The notes under the pieces are model-generated. The model saw only the letters and a list, made by a program, of their open reading frames with translations, searched no databases and had not been told where the DNA came from. From assembly GCA_016841745.1 (NCBI GenBank), contig JAENYO010000001.1, forward strand, positions 184,799 to 248,798: a stretch of DNA of 64,000 nucleotides, given 5' to 3'. The first letter of the stretch is position 1. Each line of letters starts with the position of its first letter. Position numbers and translations under genes: made by a program. Below are positions 1 to 9,178 of the stretch, in pieces. The stretch comes from Acetomicrobium hydrogeniformans. GTDB taxonomy: Bacteria; Synergistota; Synergistia; Synergistales; JAFGMB01.

Positions 1-206
1 ACTTTGGAAGGATCCTGAGGATTACGGCCCTGACGAGCAGCTCTCTCCCTTACTTCAAAAGTGCCAAACCCCACAAGTTGAACCTTCTCTCCCTTGGCAA
101 GGGAATCCTCAATAGCTGCGAAAATTGCTCCGACTGCTTCTCCTGAGGCCTTTTTGCTGAAACCTGTAGCCTTTGCAACAGCGTTTGCAAGATCAGTTTT
201 CGTCAA
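1..206 (-). CDS. hup: HU-family DNA-binding protein (partial, C-terminus outside window)
   Basis: Only the first 68 codons are inside the window. The translation begins [20 protein letters not shown] and reaches the [18 protein letters not shown] segment that leads into the DNA-binding arm of HU proteins, so the family call is secure. HU is a small dimeric nucleoid protein that bends DNA. The likely start is TTG at 206, because AGGAGGTGG lies just upstream and the neighbouring TTG at 211 runs at once into a stop. A promoter sits in the gap to der, so it probably has its own transcript. Confidence 0.93.
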   Translation of the reverse strand, partial: MTKTDLANAVAKATGFSKKASGEAVGAIFAAIEDSLAKGEKVQLVGFGTFEVRERAARQGRNPQDPSK

Positions 207-266
207 TTCAAGCCACCTCCTGTTTGGTTTTTAATATTGTTCACTTCAAATCCACGCCAATTACTA

Positions 267-295
267 TTAATACCAGTAATACCAAGGAAGGTCAA
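267..295 (-). promoter_or_regulatory. promoter of the HU gene
   Basis: On the minus strand there is TTGACC (295-290), a 17-bp spacer and TATTAA (272-267), a good sigma-70-type promoter about 60 bp upstream of the HU start. It suggests HU is transcribed separately from der. Confidence 0.65.
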
Positions 296-311
296 GACCT
301 AAAAATATTTT

Positions 312-1622
312 TTAAGCCTTGGGACGCCAGAAAATTCTTATAGGGACTCCTTCAAAGTCTGCCAAACCTCTTAACTCTTTCTCCAGATGCCCCTGAAAAG
401 GATTGTTCACAATATTGGGATCATTCACAAAAAAGACAAATGTCGGTGGTTCGATATCCGACTGAGTACAGTAATAGATCTTAAAGAATTTACCCTTACC
501 ATTCGAAGGCAGCCTTTCAAAAGCGAGAATATCTCTGACCATACGGTTCAAGATGTTAGTACTAATCCTTCTCTGCCTGTTGATATATACTGCTTCAATC
601 TTTTCATAAAGTTTAGCAAGCCCTCTTCCTGTCAAGGCAGAGGCAAAGAGAACAGGTGCATGTTTCACAAACACCATTTCTTCCTTCAGGTCCTGTATCA
701 TTTTGTCCCCTGTTTTATCTCTTTTAGGAAGAAGGTCCCACTTATTCATAAGTAAAACAAGCCCCTTCCCCTTTTCCACTATATGGGATGCCAATTTTTT
801 ATCCTGATCAGTAAATGGTTCAGAAGAATCCATCACAAGGACAGCGACATCACATCTGCCGATGGCTTCCAGAGTTCTGACAAGGGAATAATACTCCAGG
901 TCATCTTTAACCCTGCTGCGTCTACGCAAACCCGCTGTATCCACTATTCTATATTTAAGATCTTCTCTGTAAATGACAGAATCGACAGCATCTCTTGTGG
1001 TACCCGGGGTCTCGCTTACTATAGAGCGTTCCTGCCCTGTAAGGTAATTGACTATGCTTGATTTTCCTACATTTGGTCTGCCAACAATGGCAACACGGAT
1101 CTCCTTTTCATCTTTAACATCAGTTTCTTCTTCTGGGAGGTTTTCAAGAATAAGGTCGCAGAGTTCATATATATTTCTTTTATGAAGAGCACTTATCCCG
1201 ATCACCTTTTCAAATCCCAGTCCATAGGCTTCATAGATCATTTCATCGTGTTTAAGATCATCCAGTTTATTAGCTACAACTATAACCGGTTTTGAAGTAC
1301 GTCGTAAAAGCATTGCTACATCTTCATCCATCCAGTTAGAACCAGACTGGCCATCGATCACAAGGAGTATAAGATCACTTTCACCAACGGCAAGCTGAAT
1401 CTGACGTTTCATACTATCCATAAGAGGATGGTCCTGATTTACAATAAGCCCACCTGTATCGACAAGAAAAAAGGACTTCTCCCGCCATTCAACTTCTCCA
1501 TAAATCCGATCCCTTGTTACTCCGGGCATGTTATCTACTATCGCATTCCGTCTCCCGGTCAGTCTGTTGAAAAGGGATGATTTACCTACATTTGGACGGC
1601 CTACTATGGTTACTATAGCCAT
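312..1622 (-). CDS. der: ribosome biogenesis GTPase Der (EngA)
   Basis: This is a tandem-domain GTPase that acts in maturation of the 50S ribosomal subunit. Two complete G domains are visible: GRPNVGKS at about residues 8-15 with DTGG (~56) and NKLD (~118), and a second GRPNVGKS at ~180 with DTAG (~228) and NKWD (~292). A C-terminal KH-like domain follows. The length of 436 aa is the usual size. It follows priA on the same strand after a short gap and ends the minus-strand cluster before the HU gene. Nothing unusual is seen. Confidence 0.97.
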   Translation of the reverse strand: MAIVTIVGRPNVGKSSLFNRLTGRRNAIVDNMPGVTRDRIYGEVEWREKSFFLVDTGGLIVNQDHPLMDSMKRQIQLAVGESDLILLVIDGQSGSNWMDEDVAMLLRRTSKPVIVVANKLDDLKHDEMIYEAYGLGFEKVIGISALHKRNIYELCDLILENLPEEETDVKDEKEIRVAIVGRPNVGKSSIVNYLTGQERSIVSETPGTTRDAVDSVIYREDLKYRIVDTAGLRRRSRVKDDLEYYSLVRTLEAIGRCDVAVLVMDSSEPFTDQDKKLASHIVEKGKGLVLLMNKWDLLPKRDKTGDKMIQDLKEEMVFVKHAPVLFASALTGRGLAKLYEKIEAVYINRQRRISTNILNRMVRDILAFERLPSNGKGKFFKIYYCTQSDIEPPTFVFFVNDPNIVNNPFQGHLEKELRGLADFEGVPIRIFWRPKA

Positions 1623-1656
1623 TTATATTACTTCCCCTCCTGGCATGGGTATATAT

Positions 1657-3486
1657 TCAATCACTCCATATCCTGATACTCGGAAAACCCCTGCTTGATC
1701 TGGAGATATTGAAAAAGGGGTCCAGTGCTGACATAAGAACGTTCAATTTCTCAACACTTACCCAGATCCGAAAGTGATCGTTTTCCCCTTCTCCTGGATC
1801 CATAACATTTATCTCTTCTTTCAGAAGGGCAGATGTTATCTCTTCCTTCATACATCTTCCAGGAAAATCAATCTGAATCAGATAGCAAAAGGGCGGAAGT
1901 TGCAGTTCTTTCCGCTCGGCAAGTTCTCTTCTCCAGAAATAATCCCAACCTGCAGAAACTCCCATCTGCCAGCCTATTCCTGGAATCCTGCTCTGAATTA
2001 TAACTGATCTATCTTCATAAGATATTCCTCTCCAGCACGATTCCCAAATCATACTGAATGCTTTAAAACTGGAGTTATAAAAGGGTTTCCTTGCTTCTGA
2101 ATCAGCATCAATCCAGATAATTGATCCGACAGGCAGTTTATCACATAAACTCAAAGCAAGTCTTGATCCGATGACAAGACCCCCTTTGTTAAGGCACTCC
2201 AGAATTTTCCTGGACTCTCCAATCTTCTTAGGGAAATCGGCATGCCATTGTACCATAGGTTTATCAGAAATCAATATTTCATTTGCTATTTCAGATAAAG
2301 CATCAATTCCGGGTCGTTTCCCAACCATGAGGCTACCTCGACAATAGGGACATTCCACTTGAAATGCAATCTCTGCACCACACAAAGAACATTTGAGATT
2401 TCCGGACCTATTGTCCCAGTTATATATACCTCCACATTTACCGCATTCGATGGTTCTCCCGCATTCTTCACATGCGACTTCCCCGACATATCCTTTTCGA
2501 TCAAGGATCCAGATTACAACCTTATTTCCACGAATAGTCTTTATTGTTTCTCTCAGGGCGGTTTCGCTGATCCTGAAGGGATGGATCACTCCCTGCAGAT
2601 GGGAAGAAAGGGCCGCATTCATATCCACAAAAAAAGTCCTTGAAGAGGAAGGTTTATCCTTGCAGGTCATCTGTTTATTCAAGTAGACCCTTGAGGAAGG
2701 GAGTCTTCCCCCGAGGATCAATTTGCTTCCACATAGTTCTGCCCGCTTGGCTAGAGCACTCTTTACATTAAGGAAGGGAAATCTTTGCTGTACATAGGCT
2801 CCACTGCTCTCCTCCTCAACAATAATAAGTGTTAATTGCTGAAGCGGTACAAAAGCAGCACTTTGACCACCCAGAACAAGGCCATTAAAGCCTTTTCTGA
2901 CTAAGTTCCACACCTTCCACAGTTTTACTCCACCGGTAGATGGCCATAAAAGGGTATTATTTTTGATTGAGTCAGGAAGAACTGAAAAGAATTGTTTTAC
3001 CTGTTCCTGCTCTGGAAATATTATCAAAGAGGAACCACTATTATTAGCTATAGCCTCAATATACCTATTATATCTAGTCCTGTCATCTGCAACAAAAATA
3101 GTATTCAAATCATAATGGTAGTTCGAGGTTGATCCTGCATGGGAAACTGATTCTATAGGTGTACCCTTGAGGAGGGGGGCAGGGCAGACAACAGATAGGG
3201 CCTCTCCCTGACCGCATAGATAAACTCTTCCGATCCAATCACTCAGTTTCCAGAGATCTGGAGATAAGGGGGGATACTGATCAACGATATAGTTCACTGA
3301 CTTCAATCTCGAAAGATTAAATTCAAGAGAACCCTCATCCCGGTGCACTCGAGAAACAAAACCAAACCTCCTGGTCCTTCCAACAGGAACTTCAACTCTT
3401 ATTCCTTCGACAAGCTCTATTTGGGAAAGATATGTAAGCTTGTTCCACCAAGGGCCAGGAATGACTATTTCAGCAAAAACAGTCAA
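1657..3486 (-). CDS. priA: primosomal protein PriA with degenerate helicase motifs
   Basis: PriA recognises stalled forks and reloads the replisome. The N-terminus VFAEIVIPGPWWNKLTYL is the classic 3'-DNA-binding start. Four CxxC pairs between about residues 339 and 382 form the zinc-binding insertion. The ATPase core looks worn: where a Walker A GxTGSGKT should stand there is IFVADDRTRYNRY (~128-140), the DEEH box reads VEEESSGAY (~223), and the usual GSATPS-type motif reads GGRLPSSR (~259). Helicase activity is therefore doubtful while DNA and zinc binding may persist, as proposed for actinobacterial PriA. I choose TTG at 3486, four bases after the coaBC stop; a longer frame reaches 3564 but would overlap coaBC. 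Confidence 0.85.
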   Translation of the reverse strand: MTVFAEIVIPGPWWNKLTYLSQIELVEGIRVEVPVGRTRRFGFVSRVHRDEGSLEFNLSRLKSVNYIVDQYPPLSPDLWKLSDWIGRVYLCGQGEALSVVCPAPLLKGTPIESVSHAGSTSNYHYDLNTIFVADDRTRYNRYIEAIANNSGSSLIIFPEQEQVKQFFSVLPDSIKNNTLLWPSTGGVKLWKVWNLVRKGFNGLVLGGQSAAFVPLQQLTLIIVEEESSGAYVQQRFPFLNVKSALAKRAELCGSKLILGGRLPSSRVYLNKQMTCKDKPSSSRTFFVDMNAALSSHLQGVIHPFRISETALRETIKTIRGNKVVIWILDRKGYVGEVACEECGRTIECGKCGGIYNWDNRSGNLKCSLCGAEIAFQVECPYCRGSLMVGKRPGIDALSEIANEILISDKPMVQWHADFPKKIGESRKILECLNKGGLVIGSRLALSLCDKLPVGSIIWIDADSEARKPFYNSSFKAFSMIWESCWRGISYEDRSVIIQSRIPGIGWQMGVSAGWDYFWRRELAERKELQLPPFCYLIQIDFPGRCMKEEITSALLKEEINVMDPGEGENDHFRIWVSVEKLNVLMSALDPFFNISRSSRGFPSIRIWSD

Positions 3487-3490
3487 GGAA

Positions 3491-4705
3491 TCAGATTTCC
3501 TCTTGTCCCATAACTGAATCCCAGATAAAAGAAGCAACATACTCTTTTGATCCGGAAATATCACGGGAGGTACCTAAAGAATCTATTATCTTAACTGTAT
3601 TGGTATCTGTACGAAACCCGGCATCAGAAGCAGTTATATCGTTCACCACTATGAAATCAAGATTTTTGTTCTGCATTTTCATGGAAGCATTTTTAAGAAG
3701 GTTCTGACTTTCAGCAGCAAATCCGACAAGTATCTGATTATTCCTTTTTCGTTTTCCAACTTCAAAAGCTATGTCAGGATTCTGTATAAGTTCCAGGAGA
3801 ACCGTATCCTTTTCATTCCTCTTGATTTTATGCTCAGAAAAAGAGGCAGGCCTGTAATCACCTACTGCAGCTGCCTTAACAATGTAATCGGACCTCGGCA
3901 GTACATCCATCACAGCATCCAGCATCTCTCCTGCCGAGGTAACGGGGATGATGACAAGATCATGAATGTCACAGGACTCCACAGGACCCCTTACAACAGT
4001 GACATTTGCCCCCCTATACCAGGCTGTTCGAGCTAGCGCAAAACCCATTTTCCCACTGCTGGGATTGGAAAGAAAACGGACAGGATCAAGGAACTCCCAG
4101 GTGGGGCCAGCTGTTATCAGTACGTTTTTTCCATAAAGGTCTTGCACTGGACAAAGTGCTCTCCACATTTCATGAGTAATTACTTCTTTTTCTGGAAGCC
4201 TTCCCTTTGCACTATAGCCGCAAGCAAGATCTCCAGATGCTGGTTCAACGATCGTGTAACCCATTTCCTTAATTGCAACCAGGTTTGACCCTGTGGATTT
4301 GTGCTCCCACATGTTAACGTTCATGGCCGGAAAAAACAGAACAGGACACCTGGCAGCCAGTAAGATAGCCCCCAATAAAGATCTGGCTTCACCCCTGGCG
4401 GCTCTTGATATGCTTTCTGCAGTCGCGGGAGCTATCAGAATTATTTCGGCCCAATCGGCAAGATGGATATGAGGAATTTTCCAGCCCTCATCCGAGGAAA
4501 GAAAATCTTTCTGTCTCCAAACCTTCTTGGATAGCAATGTAGAGAGTACCATAGGACTAACAAAGTTCTCGGCATCTTCGGTCAACACAACCTCTACCTC
4601 ACAGCCATTCTTAATGAGCTCCCTGAGTATGTCGGGCGTTTTATACGCGGATATGCCCCCGGTTATTCCAAGAAGAACTTTTCGATTATTCTTCCAGCCT
4701 AACAT
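3491..4705 (-). CDS. coaBC: bifunctional phosphopantothenoylcysteine decarboxylase / phosphopantothenate-cysteine ligase
   Basis: This enzyme catalyses two steps of coenzyme A synthesis: ligation of cysteine to 4'-phosphopantothenate, then FMN-dependent decarboxylation. The CoaC half shows GITGGISAYKT for flavin binding, the HIHLADW histidine motif (~79), PAMNVNMW (~127) and a substrate clamp with GDLACGYSAKGRLPE. The CoaB half begins at ~190 with NVLITAGPTWEFLDPVRFLSN, followed by AAAVGDYRP and LIQNPDI. The length of 404 aa is typical. The ATG at 4705 lies inside the end of rpoZ, preceded by GGAGAGG, so translation is probably coupled. Confidence 0.97.
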   Translation of the reverse strand: MLGWKNNRKVLLGITGGISAYKTPDILRELIKNGCEVEVVLTEDAENFVSPMVLSTLLSKKVWRQKDFLSSDEGWKIPHIHLADWAEIILIAPATAESISRAARGEARSLLGAILLAARCPVLFFPAMNVNMWEHKSTGSNLVAIKEMGYTIVEPASGDLACGYSAKGRLPEKEVITHEMWRALCPVQDLYGKNVLITAGPTWEFLDPVRFLSNPSSGKMGFALARTAWYRGANVTVVRGPVESCDIHDLVIIPVTSAGEMLDAVMDVLPRSDYIVKAAAVGDYRPASFSEHKIKRNEKDTVLLELIQNPDIAFEVGKRKRNNQILVGFAAESQNLLKNASMKMQNKNLDFIVVNDITASDAGFRTDTNTVKIIDSLGTSRDISGSKEYVASFIWDSVMGQEEI

Positions 4706-4940
4706 CCGTTTCCTCTCCTGATCCTCTTTCTTCGAAAGATTTTTCTGGATCTAAGATCATGATCCTTACCTTATCTATATCTTCCAGAGCTAGAGAAATA
4801 TATTTTTCCTTCCCATCTTCCAGCAACCTTAACTTCGACTCACTGATCTGTCTTGCCCTGATTGAAACCATGGACGTCAGAAGATATTTGTTTGTAATAC
4901 CATTTTTTTCAGCAAGTTTATCAATATCATAAAACTTCAA
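4686..4940 (-). CDS. rpoZ: DNA-directed RNA polymerase omega subunit
   Basis: This 84-residue protein opens with a short omega-type segment (DKLAEKNGITNKYLLTSMVSIRARQI), the conserved helix that wraps the beta-prime C-terminus and helps RNA polymerase assembly. It starts at a TTG at 4940 with GGAGG eight bases upstream. It lies between gmk and coaBC, which is the common gmk-rpoZ-coaBC-priA order and supports the call. The acidic C-terminal tail is not conserved. The last 20 bases are shared with coaBC. Confidence 0.88.
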   Translation of the reverse strand: MKFYDIDKLAEKNGITNKYLLTSMVSIRARQISESKLRLLEDGKEKYISLALEDIDKVRIMILDPEKSFEERGSGEETDVRLEE

Positions 4941-4971
4941 ATTTCATTCCTCCAATATCAGAAATCTTCTA

Positions 4972-5538
4972 TTATTTATAACTATGTATTATATTTTCCA
5001 TTTCTTTAGCTGCCCGTGCAACCTCGTCATTAACTATCAGATGGTCAAAAAAGGAAGAATCATCCATTTCCTCAATGGCATTTTTAAGACGAACCTGAAG
5101 CACTGTTTCTTCTTCAGTCCCCCTTTGACGAAGTCTTTTCTCCAGTTCTGAAATCGATGGAGGAGCTACAAATATCATAATTGCACCAGGACAATTACTC
5201 TTGACCTGATGAGCACCCTGGACATCTATTTCAAGGATAACATTTTTCCTGTCACGTAATTCTCTTTCTACATCTTCTCTTAAGGTTCCATAATAATTAT
5301 CATGAACCTTAGCCCATTCAAGAAATTTACCTCCTGCTATCATGTGCCTGAAAGATGCTTCATCAATAAAATGATAGTCAACCCCGTCAAGCTCACCCTC
5401 TCTTGGAGAACGGGTTGTACAGGAAATAGAAAACATCAGGTCAGGTATTCTCTCAAAAAGAAGCTTTCTCAAAGTACCCTTGCCTGCACCACTTGGTCCG
5501 GAAATTATAAAAAGATGTCCACTAATCCTGTGATGCAT
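4972..5538 (-). CDS. gmk: guanylate kinase
   Basis: Guanylate kinase phosphorylates GMP to GDP. The sequence has the P-loop GPSGAGKGT near residue 10, the GMP-binding [17 protein letters not shown] region and IDVQGAHQV in the core. I choose ATG at 5538, which gives the normal ~188-aa length beginning [18 protein letters not shown] longer frame reaches 5601 but would add a non-conserved leader lying wholly inside the upstream RemA-like gene. The chosen start overlaps that gene by 17 bases, suggesting coupling. Confidence 0.95.
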   Translation of the reverse strand: MHHRISGHLFIISGPSGAGKGTLRKLLFERIPDLMFSISCTTRSPREGELDGVDYHFIDEASFRHMIAGGKFLEWAKVHDNYYGTLREDVERELRDRKNVILEIDVQGAHQVKSNCPGAIMIFVAPPSISELEKRLRQRGTEEETVLQVRLKNAIEEMDDSSFFDHLIVNDEVARAAKEMENIIHSYK

Positions 5539-5785
5539 CTTCACTTTCACTCTCAAAACGATGGACGATGGTCTCAGGCTGGATTGCAGAGAGCACAACA
5601 TGATTGCTGTCCGTGACTATAATGGCCCTGGTTTTCCTTCCCTGGGTAGCATCAATAAGACGGGCCCCTTCTTTTGCCTCCTCTTTCAACCTTTTTATAG
5701 GAGCAGAGGATGGATGAATAATAGCAACAATACGTTCCGCCACCAACATATTGCCAAAACCTATGTGAACTAGCTTATACGGCAT
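5522..5785 (-). CDS. remA: RemA-like regulatory protein (DUF370)
   Basis: This 87-residue protein begins [20 protein letters not shown] and contains the conserved [23 protein letters not shown] stretch of the DUF370/RemA family. In B. subtilis RemA is a ring-forming DNA-binding activator of matrix operons; the role here is unknown. Its place between yicC and gmk is the conserved position of this family. A GTG at 5794 is possible, but ATG at 5785 has GGAG at an ideal distance. The gene starts just past the yicC stop. Confidence 0.85.
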   Translation of the reverse strand: MPYKLVHIGFGNMLVAERIVAIIHPSSAPIKRLKEEAKEGARLIDATQGRKTRAIIVTDSNHVVLSAIQPETIVHRFESESEDASQD

Positions 5786-5790
5786 ACTGA

Positions 5791-6675
5791 TCACTCCACA
5801 TTCTGGACTTGTTCCCGTATTCTTTCAAGAAAAGACTTACCCTCGACTACCATCCATCTCAGACTTGCATCAGATATTTTGGACCCCATTGTATTAATCT
5901 CCCGATTCATCTCCTGAAGCAGAAAATCAAGTTTCCTACCTTCAGAAGTTGCCATGGCAAGAGTGGATCTGAACTTTGAAAGATGACTTCTTGATCTGGA
6001 GAGTTCTTCAGAAATATCCCATTTATCCGCAAGGATGGCCACTTCCTGGGCTAGTCTTCCTACATCCAGATCCCCTTCATGATCTGTAATAAGCTTGCCC
6101 AGACGTTGCTGAAAAGCTGATAAAGATTCTTCTCTGCCCTTATCCCAATAAGAATCGATTTCATCAATTATTTTCTCAAAAGATGCAAGGTTCATTGAAA
6201 TATCCTCAAAGAGATGTTCTCCTTCATTTTGCCTCATCTCAATAAGAGAGGTTATCGCATCTTCAACCACTTGTGAAAGGCTGGATTCCCCCTCCTCTTC
6301 GATAAGACTGGTAAATGATGGGGAAGCCAGAACTCCTGGAAGCTGTAGTAAACTCTCTATCCGAATATTTTCGATTATTTTCAGATGATCTCTGGACTCA
6401 TCAAGCTGTCGGTAATAGCTTTCAAGAATTTCGCTATTAATCTGGGCTGCACAGATTTTTGCTGCAAGAACGAGATCGACCCGGAGTTTGATCTTGCCTC
6501 TCCTGAAAGATTTTCTTATCTGTTGGTTTATCTGAGGTTCAAAAGAACTCAGTTCTTTTGCAAGTCGTAGCGTTATTTCCTGGTATCTGTGATTTATCGA
6601 GGACATTTCCACAGAAATTCTGCCCCAATTAAAATCCCTGGATACTCTACTGAAACCCGTCATGCTAAGAAGCAT
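5791..6675 (-). CDS. yicC: YicC-family endoribonuclease
   Basis: The protein begins [31 protein letters not shown], the YicC N-terminal signature, and ends with the conserved [22 protein letters not shown] segment (DUF1732). YicC proteins are hexameric endoribonucleases that act on RNA, including regulatory RNAs in E. coli. The length of 294 aa is normal. ATG at 6675 has AGAGGAG eight bases upstream and is preferred over GTG at 6684; both lie within the last codons of hflX. The order hflX-yicC-remA-gmk is tightly packed and probably one transcript. Confidence 0.9.
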   Translation of the reverse strand: MLLSMTGFSRVSRDFNWGRISVEMSSINHRYQEITLRLAKELSSFEPQINQQIRKSFRRGKIKLRVDLVLAAKICAAQINSEILESYYRQLDESRDHLKIIENIRIESLLQLPGVLASPSFTSLIEEEGESSLSQVVEDAITSLIEMRQNEGEHLFEDISMNLASFEKIIDEIDSYWDKGREESLSAFQQRLGKLITDHEGDLDVGRLAQEVAILADKWDISEELSRSRSHLSKFRSTLAMATSEGRKLDFLLQEMNREINTMGSKISDASLRWMVVEGKSFLERIREQVQNVE

Positions 6676-7795
6676 AACCTTCACTCCTCTTCATATCCCT
6701 GGAAAGGATAGCCTCCTTATCCAGTTTTTCTTTTAACTTATCAAGACCTGATCCGGTTAAAGCACTAACTGCAACAACCTTTTCACCCATATGGATAAAC
6801 CTTGAAAGTAAAAAGTTTCTATCTTCTTCAGTTACAAGATCCATTTTATTTAAGACTATCAGGCGAGGTATTCGGGACGCTCCAAAATTATGAATCGTTT
6901 CCTGAATTACCGCAAAATGCTCCATAACTTTTCCGAGGCTGCCATCAAGAACTATCAGGATAACATCCGAAAGGATGATCTCTTCAAGGGTTGTCCTGAA
7001 TGCTGCTACGAGATCAGGCGGTAATTTCCGGATAAAGCCAACCGTATCTGCTAACAAGACCTTATTCCCGCTGGGAAGAAGTATTTGTCTTACGAAAGTA
7101 TCCAATGTGCAGAAAAGCTGATCTTTTACAATGATATTCTGGTCAGAAGAAAGAGTCTTCAAAAGCGTTGATTTACCACAGTTCGTATAACCTGCAAGAG
7201 AAAAAGTTATAAGACCCGCTTTCTTTCTTCGCTTTCGTTGGAGACTCCTCCGTTTTTTCACTTCATCAAGCCTGGCTGAAATATTTTTTATTTTTCTCTC
7301 AAGCTTCCTCCTATGTCTTTCAAACTCGGTTTCACCTGGTCCTCTAGTCCCTATTCCACCACCAGGTCTTGACATCTGCAATCCAAGCCCCTTCAGGTGG
7401 GGGATTTCATACCTGCATCTGGCAAGCTCAACCTGAAGTTTGGCTTCTGCTGTATGAGCCCTGGCTTCAAAGATTTTCATTATCACATAAGGACGATCCC
7501 AGACTTCTAGACCTGTAGCTTTCTTCAGGTTCGACTTTTGGATCGGGGTCAACTCTTCATCAGTAACCAGGAGATCTGCACCCAGGGTTTTACAAAAAAG
7601 AGATACCTCCACACTTTTGCCTTTTCCTATAAGGAAGGCCGGATCCGGGGCCATCCTTTTTTGAACTACCTCCCCGACAACATTTATGTCCAGATTAGAA
7701 AGAAGAAGTCTGAGCTCTTCAAACAGAACAGAAGTTTCAAAAAGATCATCTGGAGTTTCAAGTCCTACGATGACTGCCTTATTATAGATTCTCAA
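6665..7795 (-). CDS. hflX: GTPase HflX
   Basis: HflX is a ribosome-splitting GTPase that rescues stalled ribosomes under stress. The N-terminal subdomain includes FLIGKGKSVE. The linker GGGIGTRGPGETEFERHRR and the coiled-coil RKLERKIKNISARL come before the G domain: GYTNCGKSTL (G1), ADTVGFIRKLP (G3) and NKMD (G4). The length of 376 aa is at the short end because the C-terminal extension is brief. The start is probably TTG at 7795, overlapping the plsC stop by four bases. Confidence 0.95.
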   Translation of the reverse strand: MRIYNKAVIVGLETPDDLFETSVLFEELRLLLSNLDINVVGEVVQKRMAPDPAFLIGKGKSVEVSLFCKTLGADLLVTDEELTPIQKSNLKKATGLEVWDRPYVIMKIFEARAHTAEAKLQVELARCRYEIPHLKGLGLQMSRPGGGIGTRGPGETEFERHRRKLERKIKNISARLDEVKKRRSLQRKRRKKAGLITFSLAGYTNCGKSTLLKTLSSDQNIIVKDQLFCTLDTFVRQILLPSGNKVLLADTVGFIRKLPPDLVAAFRTTLEEIILSDVILIVLDGSLGKVMEHFAVIQETIHNFGASRIPRLIVLNKMDLVTEEDRNFLLSRFIHMGEKVVAVSALTGSGLDKLKEKLDKEAILSRDMKRSEGYAS

Positions 7796-8439
7796 TCTGA
7801 ATCGGGCTTCTTCCCATATTCGCTTTCCAGTGAAAGTAGAGACTCTTCTATCTTGTGGATAATCAATTTTCTGGATTCCTTTGAAGAGAACCCGTCAGAT
7901 AAGTCTTCAGGATCTATGGCATCACCAAAAATCACTGATATCTTTACTGGTCTGATCTTTGAAGCCCCTCTTGGCATTGCCTCATGTGTTCCAGAAATAT
8001 ATACCGGCAGGACAGGGACTTTGCTTTTCATGGCTATTAGAGCAGCTCCCCCCTCGAGAGGCTGGAGCTTACCGTCAAAAGATCGTGCTCCTTCAGGAAA
8101 AAGGAGGACACTTGATCCGGATTCCAGAATATCCAGAAAAGCTTTTAGAGCTGCCCCGGCAGACTGATTACTTTCCTTACTTACAGGAATAGCCCCAATA
8201 GCTTTCATGAAAAAGGAAAGGATGGGGTTTTTAAAAAGCTCCGCCTTCGCAAGATAACTAAGCCTACCCGGGAAAGCGACTCCCACAGCTATCGGATCAA
8301 GATTACTGCAATGATTTGCTACCACTATTACCCTGCCTTTATGAGGAATCTTTGCAATATCTATTACCTTGAAACGATTATAGACCTTGAGACAGATGAA
8401 AAAAAACATTTTTGTGAGGACATAAAAAATCTTTTTCAC
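7792..8439 (-). CDS. plsC: 1-acyl-sn-glycerol-3-phosphate acyltransferase
   Basis: This membrane-associated acyltransferase converts lysophosphatidic acid to phosphatidic acid in phospholipid synthesis. The catalytic HX4D motif is NHCSNLD (~43) and the acyl-acceptor motif is FPEGARS (~117). The N-terminus is hydrophobic (FYVLTKMFFFICLKVY) and is probably a membrane anchor. The start is GTG at 8439 with AGAGAGG upstream. It lies directly downstream of cmk, a frequent bacterial pairing. The length of 215 aa is usual. Confidence 0.92.
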   Translation of the reverse strand: MKKIFYVLTKMFFFICLKVYNRFKVIDIAKIPHKGRVIVVANHCSNLDPIAVGVAFPGRLSYLAKAELFKNPILSFFMKAIGAIPVSKESNQSAGAALKAFLDILESGSSVLLFPEGARSFDGKLQPLEGGAALIAMKSKVPVLPVYISGTHEAMPRGASKIRPVKISVIFGDAIDPEDLSDGFSSKESRKLIIHKIEESLLSLESEYGKKPDSD

Positions 8440-8452
8440 AAGTAACCTCTCT

Positions 8453-9127
8453 CTAGCGATCGTCCAATATCACACGCTCTTTAATTAGATCAAGGATCCT
8501 GTCAACGATATCTTCAATGCTAAGATCTGATGTGTCAATCAGAACCGCATCATCTGCCTTGATAAGAGGCGAGATGCTCCTGCTGGAATCATTTTGATCT
8601 CTGAGCCGAATATTTGAAAGGATGTCAGATCTCTCGACTCTGATTCCTTTTCTATTCAGTTCTAACCATCTTCTATAAGCTCGTACCTCTTCATTGGCTG
8701 TCAGGAAAATCTTGACCTGGGCCTCCGGAAAAACGACAGTACCCATATCTCGTCCCTCAGCTACAATACCTCCAGAATCGACCTGTGCCCGCTGGATATG
8801 AAGCAGTCTTTGCCTGACTGCCGGCAGGGCGGAAAAAAGGGAAGCCATAGCACTTATATGGGGATTTCGGATTTTATCTGAAACATCCCTCCCATTCACT
8901 ATGACAGAAGTATTCTTCAGATTTACGCTGATACTGTCTAACTCACTCTCAAGGTCAGGACCATCCTTTGGTTCAATACCCGATTCATCAAGGATAAATG
9001 CTACTGCCCTGTATATCGCGCCTGTGTCCAGATAGCGAAGCCCTAATTTCTTCGCTACAAGCTTTGCAATGGTACTTTTCCCAGAACCTGATGGCCCATC
9101 AACAGCAATAATCAGTCTTTTTATCAT
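8453..9127 (-). CDS. cmk: cytidylate kinase
   Basis: Cytidylate kinase phosphorylates CMP and dCMP. The sequence shows the P-loop DGPSGSGKSTIAK near the N-terminus, LDTGAIYRAV, and the conserved AEGRDMGTVVFP segment that contacts the nucleotide. ATG at 9127 (MIKRLIIAVDGPSG) has GGAGGG eight bases upstream; an in-frame start six codons earlier would overlap that Shine-Dalgarno site. The length of 224 aa is typical. It lies between rluB and plsC on the same strand. Confidence 0.95.
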   Translation of the reverse strand: MIKRLIIAVDGPSGSGKSTIAKLVAKKLGLRYLDTGAIYRAVAFILDESGIEPKDGPDLESELDSISVNLKNTSVIVNGRDVSDKIRNPHISAMASLFSALPAVRQRLLHIQRAQVDSGGIVAEGRDMGTVVFPEAQVKIFLTANEEVRAYRRWLELNRKGIRVERSDILSNIRLRDQNDSSRSISPLIKADDAVLIDTSDLSIEDIVDRILDLIKERVILDDR

Positions 9128-9178
9128 TAATACTGCCCTCCACAAGATTTTTCAATGCAAGGATTAAATAATGATTCC

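Noticed and set aside
7538-8167. 209-codon open frame on the plus strand
   Set aside because: It is antisense to hflX and plsC, both secure by motifs, and has no ribosome site or family resemblance.
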